Shown piece by piece: positions 1 through 8,539 of a DNA stretch of 64,000 nt. Source of the DNA: JAJKIV01 sp036741775 (GTDB lineage Bacteria > Gemmatimonadota > Gemmatimonadetes > Gemmatimonadales > Gemmatimonadaceae); contig DAINRQ010000021.1 in the NCBI GenBank assembly GCA_036741775.1, positions 11,734 through 75,733 on the forward strand, written 5' to 3'. The translations under genes and the position numbers were made by a program. The first letter of the stretch is position 1. Each line of letters begins with the position of its first letter. The notes below the pieces were generated by a model. That model had not been told where the DNA came from, did not search any database, and was given only the letters and a program-made list of their open reading frames with translations.

Positions 1-2601
1 GACGCGAGCGTAGAGCCGCAGGCGATCCATGATGGTCACGGTCGTGTTGTACCCCATCTGCCAGATCGGCTGTGAGTGGCCCCAGTGCACGCGAGGCGCC
101 TCGGAGCACGGAACGTCCGGTCCCCCCTGCTCGACGCCGCCCTTCCCGCGTCCGCCGTCGCAGATCGACGCGCTGAGATTGGCGGCGCCGGAGGCCGTGA
201 GCACCGGCTGGCGCACCTTGTACATGAAGAAGTCCGCGATGCCGAAGCCGACGCGGTTCTGCGCCTGGCCGCCGCCGCCGACGGTGAAGAACTCCGCGCC
301 GCCCATGTCCTCGATCTCGTTCCCGTTTCGGGCGAGCTGGGTGCCGAGCTCCAGGCCGACATACCTGCCCTGAAAGACGCGGGCGTTCAACGCGAGCTCG
401 TTCCCCCAGCCCTTCACGCGCCCGATGTTCACGACTTGCGAGCCGGGGAAGCCGAGCGAGGGCGGGATGGGTCGGTTGACGATCGCGTCCTTGATGTTGC
501 GGCGGTAGTGCGTGTACGAGAGGTCGATCTTGCCGTCGAGGAACGTCGACTCGAACCCGAGTTCCAGCTCCTGGCTCCGCTCGGGCTTGAGCTCGGGATT
601 GCCGTACGAGGACGGGACGAGCCCGGGAGCATCCTGGTAGCCGGTGGTCGTCTGGTAGAGGCGGTCGGCGTCGAACGTACCCGGCTGCGTGCCGGCGGCG
701 CCTAACGCTGCGCGAAGGCGGAGGTCGTTCACGAACGGAAGCCTGTACCACGGCTCCTCGCTCGCGACCCACGAGACGCTGAACTTCGGGTAGTATGCCG
801 CCTTGTAGTCCTTGCCGAACGTGCTGTTGTCATCCCCGCGCAGCGCCGCGGTGAGGAAGAGGCGATTGTTCCACGCGATCTGCTGCTGGACGAACATGCC
901 GACGCTGGCGTTCCCGGTGAACTGCTCATTGCCGGTGGTCTGAGTGCCATTGCTGATGAGCGTCACGGGCTCGGCCGGGAAGACCGTCGCCGTCGCGCCG
1001 ATGGTGGTGATGTCCGACCGGTAGTGCTGTAGTCCGACCGACGTGGTGAACCGGTACGCCTCCCCCCACCCGTACTTGGCCGAGCCGGAGTAGTCGAGCG
1101 TCAGGAAGCTGCGCGTGGTGCGGGCGGCGGTCTTCTGGCCATTCCCGGGGTTGCCGATGGGGTCCTGCCCGCCTAACGGCATGCGCGGGTACAGGAGGGA
1201 GCTGTGCTCCGAGTTGACATCCAGCCCCGTCACGAGCCGGTGCGTCATCCACGAGAGTGGGTTGTAGTCGGCGTTGAAGCTGAGCGTCGTGCGGTCGTTG
1301 TTGGCGAGCCCCTCGATCAGCTTCCACGTTTCCGGCGGCGTGTTCAGGAAACCGCGCGTCGGTCCGTTCATCGTACGCGGCGTGCCCCAGACGAGCTGGC
1401 TGAACGGGTCGGTCGCGATGTCGTTCTGCGCGAGCCGGATGCGGTCCCGGATGTGGCCTACGCTTCCCTGGAAGCGGAGCTTGTCGTTCGCCAGCACGTC
1501 GAGGTTGGCCCGGCCGCTGAACTTCCGATCCCAGTTCCAGCTCACGACGCCGACGTCGTCGTCGTACGTGGCGGAGACGTAGTATCGGCTCGCGTCCGTT
1601 CCGCCCGTCACGCTCCCCTGGTAGCCCTGGTTGCGGCCCGTCTGGAAGATCTCGCCCCTGCCGTTCTCCGCTTCGTGCTTGTACAGGTTGAAGCCGATCG
1701 GCTCACCTCCAGCCGGATTGGGAGCGTACAACATCCCGGCGCGGCCTTCGGGGTTCTGCAGCCAGTTCGTGCCCTGACGCGTCATGAAGGCGAACTCCGC
1801 CCTCCCGGACCGGCCACGCTTCGTGATGATCTGGATGACGCCGTTGGACGCCTCGGTGCCATACAGTGTAGCGGCCGCAGGCCCCTTGATGATCTCGATG
1901 CTCTCGATGTCCTCGGGGCTGAGGTCGTTGAGACGGCTCGCGCCGAAGCCGCCGCGTTGATTGGGACCGCGCGACGACGCCGCATCCATGCGCACGCCGT
2001 CGATGACGATGATGGGGTCATTGCTCAGCGTTAGGCTGCTGGCCGCTCTGACGCGGATCTGCGGGCCGGTCCCGATCTGGCCGCTGGACGGCAGCGCGAT
2101 GAGCCCGGGAGTGCGCGACCCGACCAGCTGGTCGATTGTGCGTGGCGCCCCCGTTTCGAGGACGCTCTTCGCGTCGATCGTTTCGATGACGTTGCCGACA
2201 GCGCGACGCTGCGTCACGCCACCAGTCCCCGTGATCACGACCTGGTCGAGCTGCGTCGTGCGCTGCGACATGGCGAAATCCGCCGTCGTCGCTTCGCCGT
2301 CCCGTACGGTGACGCGCTGCGCCTTCGGCGCGAAGCCGACCATGCGAACGCTCACCGTAGTCAGTCCGGCGGGCACATTGCTGAACGTGTAGCGTCCTTC
2401 CGCGGTCGTGCGCGTGGTTCGCACGTTCACGGCCCCGACGTCGCCGAGGAGCACCTCGGCCCCCGATAACGGGGTGCGGGAGAGGGAATCACTGACTTGG
2501 CCGCTGACCGTTCCACCTGTGCCCTGCGCGGTGGCCGAACTCGCGTAGAGCGCCAGCATGAGTGGAAGCAGCGACATGCGGACGACCAGACGTCTTCTCA
2601 T
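1..2601 (-). CDS. SusC/RagA-like TonB-linked outer membrane receptor (3' end outside window)
   Basis: The reading frame is open from an ATG at 2601 down to base 1 (867 codons) and continues past the window, so the C-terminal barrel is missing. Residues 1-26 form a signal peptide ending AQ. Residues 30-115 look like a carboxypeptidase-regulatory-like beta sandwich (VSGQVSDSLSRTPLSGAEV). A TonB-box-like stretch LDQVVITGTGG follows, then a plug domain with DPIIVIDGVRMD and AAATLYGTEASNGVIQIITK. The remainder is beta-barrel-like sequence. This family imports large substrates such as glycans or peptides with energy from TonB, usually with a SusD partner, which is not in view and may lie further downstream. 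It is transcribed divergently from the ABC transporter. Substrate is not predictable from the sequence. Confidence 0.9.
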   Translation of the reverse strand, partial: MRRRLVVRMSLLPLMLALYASSATAQGTGGTVSGQVSDSLSRTPLSGAEVLLGDVGAVNVRTTRTTAEGRYTFSNVPAGLTTVSVRMVGFAPKAQRVTVRDGEATTADFAMSQRTTQLDQVVITGTGGVTQRRAVGNVIETIDAKSVLETGAPRTIDQLVGSRTPGLIALPSSGQIGTGPQIRVRAASSLTLSNDPIIVIDGVRMDAASSRGPNQRGGFGASRLNDLSPEDIESIEIIKGPAAATLYGTEASNGVIQIITKRGRSGRAEFAFMTRQGTNWLQNPEGRAGMLYAPNPAGGEPIGFNLYKHEAENGRGEIFQTGRNQGYQGSVTGGTDASRYYVSATYDDDVGVVSWNWDRKFSGRANLDVLANDKLRFQGSVGHIRDRIRLAQNDIATDPFSQLVWGTPRTMNGPTRGFLNTPPETWKLIEGLANNDRTTLSFNADYNPLSWMTHRLVTGLDVNSEHSSLLYPRMPLGGQDPIGNPGNGQKTAARTTRSFLTLDYSGSAKYGWGEAYRFTTSVGLQHYRSDITTIGATATVFPAEPVTLISNGTQTTGNEQFTGNASVGMFVQQQIAWNNRLFLTAALRGDDNSTFGKDYKAAYYPKFSVSWVASEEPWYRLPFVNDLRLRAALGAAGTQPGTFDADRLYQTTTGYQDAPGLVPSSYGNPELKPERSQELELGFESTFLDGKIDLSYTHYRRNIKDAIVNRPIPPSLGFPGSQVVNIGRVKGWGNELALNARVFQGRYVGLELGTQLARNGNEIEDMGGAEFFTVGGGGQAQNRVGFGIADFFMYKVRQPVLTASGAANLSASICDGGRGKGGVEQGGPDVPCSEAPRVHWGHSQPIWQMGYNTTVTIMDRLRLYARV

Positions 2602-2964
2602 GGCGCCTCCTGATGAGTGTGCGCGCACTCCAGCGACGGAGCGACACATGAGGGCGCGCATCCTCGTTATGAGGCGCGAGGACGGTTGGCACGACGGGCG
2701 TCGCCTATGGATGCCTTCGCCGAGAGCGCTTCACCGCGAACCGAAATCAGTATCGCGGCTCCATTTGATTACGATGCGACCTTCACCAGCGCAATAGCCT
2801 CGGTGCTGCCGTCATCGGCGACGGGGACGTTACAGAGTTCTCACCAGCAACGCCCGGAGCAATCCGGTCGGGTCCGGCGGTGCCGGGCGGTGACCGACTG
2901 TGATCAGCGCATGACGCGACGTCAGCGGCGCGGGGGCATCTGCACGCGCTATCCTTCCTCACGC
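2602..2964. other. Divergent intergenic region
   Basis: This stretch separates the SusC-like gene from the ABC exporter pair and should carry promoters for both. The frame of the ATPase stays open through most of it, but the peptide encoded there is unlike any ABC N-terminus. I see no convincing promoter hexamers or repeat. Confidence 0.4.
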
Positions 2965-3897
2965 ATGCCCATCGAAACCCCTCACCCCGTCATCCAGGTC
3001 CGTAACTTCCGGAAGACCTACCGGTCGACCGTAGCCGTGGATGACATCTCGTTCGACGTTCGCGACGGCGAGATCTTCGGCCTCATCGGGCCTAACGGGG
3101 CCGGGAAGACCACCACGATGGAGTGCGTGCAAGGGCTCCGCACACCGGACCGCGGCACCATCTCCGTGCTCGGCCTCGACCCGTTCCGCGACGTGTACGC
3201 GTTGCAGGATCGCATCGGCGCCCAGCTCCAGCAGGCCCAGCTTCAGAAGCGCATCAAGGTCTGGGAGGCCGTCCACCTCTGGGCGGCACTCTATCGCCGA
3301 CGCCCGTCGGACGGCGAGCGTCTGCTCGACCAGCTCGGCCTCAGCGACAAGCGAAACGCGTGGTTCATGAACCTCTCGGGCGGGCAGAAGCAGCGCCTCT
3401 TCATTGCCCTCGCCCTCATCAACGACCCCGAGGTCGTGTTCCTCGACGAGCTCACCACCGGGCTCGATCCACAGGCGCGCCGGACGATCTGGGATCTCGT
3501 GCGCGACATCCGGAACCGCGGCAAGACGGTGTTCCTGACGACCCACCTGATGGAAGAAGCGGAGCGGCTCTGCGACCGCGTCGCGATCATCGACCACGGC
3601 CGCATCATCGACATGGATACGCCCGAAGGGTTGGTGCGACGCCATTGCCCGGAGCGGACGGTCGTCCTGCGCACGGACGACGCGAACGCCGAGTCGGCGT
3701 TTCGCGCGATGACGCACGTCGCGGACGTAACGGCAACGGATGGCCGGCTCACGGTTCGCGGCAGCGGCGACGACCTCGTCACGGACGTGATCCACTGTCT
3801 GTCCGACCAGCGCATTCACGTCACCGAATTCCGTACGGTAATGCCGACGCTCGAGGACGTGTTCCTGAAACTGACTGGCCACTCGATCCGCGACTGA
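2965..3897 (+). CDS. ABC-2 type exporter, ATP-binding protein
   Basis: The 310-residue protein has the full nucleotide-binding set: Walker A GPNGAGKTT, signature LSGGQKQR, Walker B VVFLDELTTGLDP and the H-loop histidine in TTHLMEEAE. The C-terminal 90 residues match the extra domain of drug or antibiotic exporter ATPases, ending near PTLEDVFLKLTG. I chose ATG 2965 (MPIETPHPVIQV) because the open frame upstream back to 2617 does not resemble the family. The permease gene starts one base after the stop, so the two form an exporter that drives an unknown substrate across the inner membrane. Confidence 0.93.
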   Translation: MPIETPHPVIQVRNFRKTYRSTVAVDDISFDVRDGEIFGLIGPNGAGKTTTMECVQGLRTPDRGTISVLGLDPFRDVYALQDRIGAQLQQAQLQKRIKVWEAVHLWAALYRRRPSDGERLLDQLGLSDKRNAWFMNLSGGQKQRLFIALALINDPEVVFLDELTTGLDPQARRTIWDLVRDIRNRGKTVFLTTHLMEEAERLCDRVAIIDHGRIIDMDTPEGLVRRHCPERTVVLRTDDANAESAFRAMTHVADVTATDGRLTVRGSGDDLVTDVIHCLSDQRIHVTEFRTVMPTLEDVFLKLTGHSIRD

Positions 3898-3898
3898 C

Positions 3899-4636
3899 AT
3901 GCTCCGCGGACTGCTTCGCCTCACCTGGATCGAGATCAAGGTGTTCCTGCGGGAGCCACTCGGCGCCTTCGGGACGATCGTCATGCCCGTCGTTCTCTTC
4001 ATCCTGTTCGGCCGTCTCGCTCAGGCGATCGGGCGAGGGAGGCGCCCTGAGACGAGCGACTTCTTCGGGGTCAACGTGCCGGTGTTCGTGGCGATCCTCA
4101 TCGCCATGAACGCCGTGTTGTCACTGGTCGCCATCATCTCGATCTACCGCGAGGGCGGGATCCTCAAGCGACTCCGCGCGACGCCGCTCAGGCCGTGGAC
4201 GATTCTCACCGCGCACGTCATCGTCAAACTGCTGCTCACAGCCGTCACGCTCGTGCTGATGGTGCTCGCCGGACGGCAGTACTATCCCATGAACGTCGAC
4301 GTCCCCGTGGTCTCGTTCGGACTCGCGCTCATTGTCAGCACCTGGAGCATCCTGTCCATCGGCTTCCTCATCGCGAGCGTCGTCCCCACCGCGCGGTTCG
4401 CTCAGCCGATCGGAGCGATCATTCTCTATCCAATGCTCGCCGTGTCGGGGCTGTTCATTCCACTCGAGCTCTTGCCCTCTGCCGTGCGCTATCTCCCGCT
4501 CACGAACGCGGTGTCGCTGTTGAGTGGGATCTGGAAGGGGAATCCGTGGTCCGCGCACGTCGGCGACATCGCGGGGCTCGTGATCGTTTTCGTCGTCTGT
4601 ACCGCACTCTCGGCGAAGGTCTTTCGTTGGGAATGA
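3899..4636 (+). CDS. ABC-2 type transporter permease
   Basis: This 245-residue protein shows about six hydrophobic segments, including LGAFGTIVMPVVLFILFG near the N-terminus and a LAVSGLFIPLELLP segment typical of ABC-2 permeases. It begins at an ATG one base past the ATPase stop, so translation is probably coupled. It is the membrane half of the exporter. The transported substrate cannot be read from the sequence. Confidence 0.9.
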   Translation: MLRGLLRLTWIEIKVFLREPLGAFGTIVMPVVLFILFGRLAQAIGRGRRPETSDFFGVNVPVFVAILIAMNAVLSLVAIISIYREGGILKRLRATPLRPWTILTAHVIVKLLLTAVTLVLMVLAGRQYYPMNVDVPVVSFGLALIVSTWSILSIGFLIASVVPTARFAQPIGAIILYPMLAVSGLFIPLELLPSAVRYLPLTNAVSLLSGIWKGNPWSAHVGDIAGLVIVFVVCTALSAKVFRWE

Positions 4637-4806
4637 CGGCGCGACGATGTCTTTGTCCGGGTGTTCGAATCCGAACGCTGTATCCCGCTTCCGAGCAGCC
4701 CGGGGGCTGAGGCGCGTCCTAACACGTTACGGCGTATAGCTTTCGCGTGTATCGTCGCCGGCACGGTTCGTTCCGTACCTGGCTCGTCTCCTCGTTTGGA
4801 CATTCC

Positions 4807-7317
4807 ATGAGTTCTCGTCGGCCGATTCGCCGCTGGCTCGAGACGATTGCGCAGGACGCTCGGTACGGGCTCCGATCACTCCGCCGCACGGCACTCGCCA
4901 CGAGCGTGATGGTCGCGTCCGTCGCGCTCGGCATCGGCATTGCCACGGCGGTCTTCACGCTCGCCGATGTGATGCTCTTCCGGCCACTCCCGTATCGTGC
5001 CGCCGAGCGACTGGTAGTGCCGTATCAGACGGTGATCGTGCGTGCCGGGGCGCGGCGCGACACGATCCCGTGGAGTCTCGCCCGCTACGAGGTGCTGCGC
5101 CGCTCCGTGCAAGGTTTCGAGGACGCCGGCTTTGCCGCGTGGGTGGACGGAATCATCCGTCCGGACATCGAGGACAAGCCCATCCGCATCGAGGCGGTCA
5201 CGCCAAGCCTCCTCACGACGCTGTCGATCGGCGCGCAGGCGGGGCGCGTGTTCAGAGGGGACGAGGACGCAGCCGACGTCGCCGGCACGGTCGCGATGAT
5301 CTCCGACCGCCTCTGGCGGACGGAATATGCAGCAGATCGTTCGATCGTCGGCCGCGCCGTGTCGATCAATGGCGTGCCGGTCACTGTCGTCGGCGTCATG
5401 CCGCGCGCCTTCAACGGTTTCGTCGTCGGCGCCGACGTCTGGCTCCCGATTCGAATGATGGCGCGCGTGGATCCCTCGTCACGATGGACGGAGCGAATCT
5501 CCACGCAGGTAGGCACGGTGATCGCGCGCATGGCGCCAGGCCAGACCATCCCCCTCATTCAGCGGCAGCTCGAGGCGGCGTTCCCCATTCTGAACGCGCT
5601 GACTGCCGAACCGTACGTCGCGTCCGACGCGCAGCTCGGGATCGGGGTCATCACACTGGCCGAGGCTCGCCGGCACCCGCTCGTCAAGCCGATGCTCCAG
5701 CTCATGGGCGCGGCGGTGTTGGGTCTCATGTTGATCGTCTGCGCGAACATCGCGTCGATCCTTCTCGCTCGCGGCCATGCGCGGCGCAACGAGATGGGAG
5801 TACGAATAGCGTTAGGTGCATCCGGGGGCCGAGTAGGACGGCAGGTCCTGACGGAAAGCACGCTGCTCGGCGCGTTAGGCCTGCCGCCCGGCATCCTGCT
5901 CGGGTTCGTCTGCGCGGGTGCGCTCGCGAGCCTGCGCCCGTCGCTGCCGCAGACGTGGGTGCTGCTTCGCGGGACCGACTTGCTGGCGGGGGCATCGCTC
6001 GCGCCGAACCTCCGGGTGCTCGTGTTCTCCTCGGCGGTCGCCGCGATCGCGACGCTGCTGTTCGGCATCGGCCCCTCGGTGGCCGCGGCGCGCGTGGATC
6101 CGGTGAAGCTCATGACGTCGGCCGGTGACTCGCACACGTCGGCACCGGTGCGCGGGCGGCAGTTCCTGGTGATGGCGCAGGTGGCGCTCGCGACGATCCT
6201 GCTCGTTACGGCCGGGCTCATGACGCGAAGCCTTCGCGCGATGTTGAACACCGACCTCGGCTTCCAGCCGAGCGGCGTCGTCACGTTCCGCCTGTCGTCG
6301 ATCGACACGTCGGCGTCGGCGCGCATCCGGCGTCGGGAGATGCTGACGCAGATCGCGGGCGCCCCTGCGGTGCAGGGCGTGACCATGGCGCCCTGCGTGC
6401 CGTTCGATCTCGCGTGCATGATGACCGTCGGCGTCCGGGCAGTCGGCAATGCGGACCCGACGGCTCGCCCGGTGGGGATGGAGTACCGTCCGGCAGCCGC
6501 GGACTACTTCAGGACGCTCGGCATCACGATCACGGCCGGTCGAGCGCTCGTCGCGGAGGATACGACGGTCGGCCGACCGCGCGTCGTGATCAGCGAGACG
6601 GCGGCGAGACGTCTCTTCGGGACGCTGTCACCGATCGGGCGGGAAATCGCGTTCAGCGAAGGGGATGGCACTCCGATGGAGGTCGTCGGCGTCGCGCGCG
6701 ACGTCCGGTTCAGGTCGGTGGACGCGGCGTCGACGCCCGCGATCTATCTCCTCGCTGGCGAGGACGCAGGCGCCCCGCGCTTCAACTCGATGCTATACGT
6801 TCGCTCGACCGCTCCGCCCGGCGCCGCGATCTCGGCGGTCACACGCGCGATTCGGGAGAGCGGTGCTCCCGTCGGCATCTCCGAGGCTCGGCCGCTCGCC
6901 GCCATTGTGAGGGCCGAGACGTCGAGCACGCGATTCGTGGCGGTGGTGCTGCTCGGCTTCGCCGTGAGCGCGGTGTTGATCGCCGGCCTCGGCGTCTACG
7001 GCGTGATCGCCTACATCATCACGCAGCGCACGCGCGAGTTCGGGGTCCGCCTCGTGCTGGGCGCCGACCAATGGCAGTTGTTGCGTACGGTCGTCGGTCG
7101 CGGTGCCGCGCTCGTGGGAGGCGGTGCCGTGGTCGGCATTGTGGTGGCACTCGGGGCATCGCGCGTCGTCGCGGCGCTGCTGTACGGTGTGGAGACTTTC
7201 GACGCGGTCACGTATGCCGTCGTCGTTACCCTCGTGGTCGTGATCGGGCTCACGGCGACGTTCCTCCCGGCGCTTCGGATCGGGCGCATCGATCCGTCGG
7301 CGGCGCTCCGCACCTAA
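4807..7317 (+). CDS. ADOP-type permease with two MacB/FtsX-like halves
   Basis: The 836-residue protein has the duplicated layout of Acidobacterial duplicated orphan permeases: an N-terminal helix (SVALGIGIATAVFTLADVML), a periplasmic MacB-like domain, three FtsX helices around residues 295-440, then a second periplasmic domain and three more helices at the C-terminus (GLGVYGVIAYIITQRTREFG). The end DPSAALRT is typical. No ATPase lies beside it, as usual for orphan permeases. I chose ATG 4807; an in-frame GTG at 4747 would add 20 residues. Unlike many ADOP genes it lacks an adjacent PadR gene. The TAA stop lies inside a CCTAACG motif. Proposed roles in lipoprotein or small-molecule export are inferred from MacB. 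Confidence 0.88.
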   Translation: MSSRRPIRRWLETIAQDARYGLRSLRRTALATSVMVASVALGIGIATAVFTLADVMLFRPLPYRAAERLVVPYQTVIVRAGARRDTIPWSLARYEVLRRSVQGFEDAGFAAWVDGIIRPDIEDKPIRIEAVTPSLLTTLSIGAQAGRVFRGDEDAADVAGTVAMISDRLWRTEYAADRSIVGRAVSINGVPVTVVGVMPRAFNGFVVGADVWLPIRMMARVDPSSRWTERISTQVGTVIARMAPGQTIPLIQRQLEAAFPILNALTAEPYVASDAQLGIGVITLAEARRHPLVKPMLQLMGAAVLGLMLIVCANIASILLARGHARRNEMGVRIALGASGGRVGRQVLTESTLLGALGLPPGILLGFVCAGALASLRPSLPQTWVLLRGTDLLAGASLAPNLRVLVFSSAVAAIATLLFGIGPSVAAARVDPVKLMTSAGDSHTSAPVRGRQFLVMAQVALATILLVTAGLMTRSLRAMLNTDLGFQPSGVVTFRLSSIDTSASARIRRREMLTQIAGAPAVQGVTMAPCVPFDLACMMTVGVRAVGNADPTARPVGMEYRPAAADYFRTLGITITAGRALVAEDTTVGRPRVVISETAARRLFGTLSPIGREIAFSEGDGTPMEVVGVARDVRFRSVDAASTPAIYLLAGEDAGAPRFNSMLYVRSTAPPGAAISAVTRAIRESGAPVGISEARPLAAIVRAETSSTRFVAVVLLGFAVSAVLIAGLGVYGVIAYIITQRTREFGVRLVLGADQWQLLRTVVGRGAALVGGGAVVGIVVALGASRVVAALLYGVETFDAVTYAVVVTLVVVIGLTATFLPALRIGRIDPSAALRT

Positions 7318-7363
7318 CGCGTCGGCGGCAGCACTGGCGCGGTCCGTGCTCGGAAGGGAAGCC

Positions 7364-7686
7364 GTCATTCCGAGCGGAGGCCCGAAGGGCCGCAGTCGAG
7401 GAATCGCAGGGCTGCTGGTAGAGGGCTCAGCCCCTCTACCGGGCCGTTCTGAGAAGACCTGACGCAGATGGCCGCAGATTTCGCGGATCCGCAGAAGCCC
7501 TCTATCGGGATGCTGTGCCGCGCGAGAGTAGCCACCGTCGGGTAGAGGAGGATCTGCGACTTCTGCGAAATCGGCGTAATCTGCGTCGTGTTTTCTTCCC
7601 CTTCCCGGTAAAGGGGCCGGCCCCCTACGAGGACGACGGCGATTCCTCGACTGCGCGGCCTACGGGGCCGCTCCGCTCGGAATGAC
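7364..7686. repeat. 323-bp nested palindromic (MITE-like) intergenic element
   Basis: The outer arms, 7364-7406 and 7639-7686, are imperfect inverted repeats; both start GTCATTCCGAGCGG read inward and both contain AGTCGAGGAATCGC. A second pair of inverted arms lies inside at 7461-7496 and 7551-7587 (GACGCAGAT...TTTCGC...GCAGAA). The whole could fold into a double hairpin. I see no transposase and no coding potential. Confidence 0.8.
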
Positions 7687-7735
7687 AGCGCGCTCGGGTT
7701 GGCGGGCGAGCTCATGATGTTGTACGAGGGACCTG

Positions 7736-8389
7736 ATGCCACACGTCGTTCTGCTTGGTGATTCGATCTTCGACAACGCAGCGTACACGCGCGGCGGCCC
7801 CGACGTCATCACGCAGCTCCGCGGGATCCTGCCGGACGGCTGGCGAGCCACGTTAGGTGCGGTGGATGGCGCGACGACGCACGACATGGCGCGTCAGCTC
7901 CGTGAGCTGCCGTCCGACGTGACGCATCTCGTTCTGAGCGTCGGCGGAAATGACGCACTGGGTCACATGGATCTGCTCGACCTTCGCGTGCGCTCGAGCG
8001 CCGAGGTGCTCGACCAGCTCGCGATGGCGGCGGGGGAGTTCGAGGCACGGTACCGTCGCACGGTCAACGCGCTGCTCGAGCGCCGGGCACCGCTCACGCT
8101 GTGCACGATCTATAATGGCAACTTCCCGGACGTGGACTTTCAGCGACTCGCGTCCACGGCGCTCACGGTGTTCAATGACGTCATCCTGCGAGTCGCGTTC
8201 GAGCGAGCGCTGGCGGTGATCGATCTGCGGCTGGTGTGCAACGAACCGGCCGACTACGCGAACCCCATCGAGCCGTCATCGCACGGTGGGGCGAAGATTG
8301 CGCGAGCGATCAACGGGGCGCTCGCGCTCCCATCCGCGGACCGTGGCGTTGCGAGAGTGCTCGGGAGCACTCATCACCGCGCGCCGTGA
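7736..8389 (+). CDS. SGNH/GDSL-family hydrolase
   Basis: The 217-residue protein has the family blocks: GDS with the nucleophile serine at the N-terminus (VVLLGDSIFDN), block III with SVGGNDALG, and a C-terminal PSSHGGAK histidine block. There is no signal peptide, so it is probably cytoplasmic. Members are esterases or lipases on varied substrates, and the substrate is not predictable. A GAGG sequence precedes the ATG. It stands alone after the palindromic element. Confidence 0.85.
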   Translation: MPHVVLLGDSIFDNAAYTRGGPDVITQLRGILPDGWRATLGAVDGATTHDMARQLRELPSDVTHLVLSVGGNDALGHMDLLDLRVRSSAEVLDQLAMAAGEFEARYRRTVNALLERRAPLTLCTIYNGNFPDVDFQRLASTALTVFNDVILRVAFERALAVIDLRLVCNEPADYANPIEPSSHGGAKIARAINGALALPSADRGVARVLGSTHHRAP

Positions 8390-8440
8390 CTCACCCGGAC
8401 CGGTCCATGGTCACGAGAGCCGGCATCCAGAGAGAGCATC

Positions 8441-8530
8441 GAGGTCAGAGTCCTGACGAACCACTTCAACGCCGATGTGGTTTCGCGCGACCCAACGGCG
8501 ATAGAACGAGGCGTTGGGGCTCTGACCCCT
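8441..8530. repeat. REP-like inverted pair of the GGGGTCAGAG family
   Basis: GAGGTCAGAGTCC at 8441-8453 is mirrored by GGGGCTCTGACCCCT at 8516-8530, giving a hairpin between the convergent SGNH and kinase genes. The core matches the GGGGTCAGAGTC copies at 21195, 31481 and 36004. Such motifs are often mobilised by RAYT transposases, but none is in the window. Confidence 0.6.
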
Positions 8531-8539
8531 AACGACCCC

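Noticed and set aside
2959..4002. Open minus-strand frame opposite the ABC ATPase
   Set aside because: The plus strand has complete Walker and signature motifs; the minus frame is Arg/Asp/Val-rich shadow sequence.
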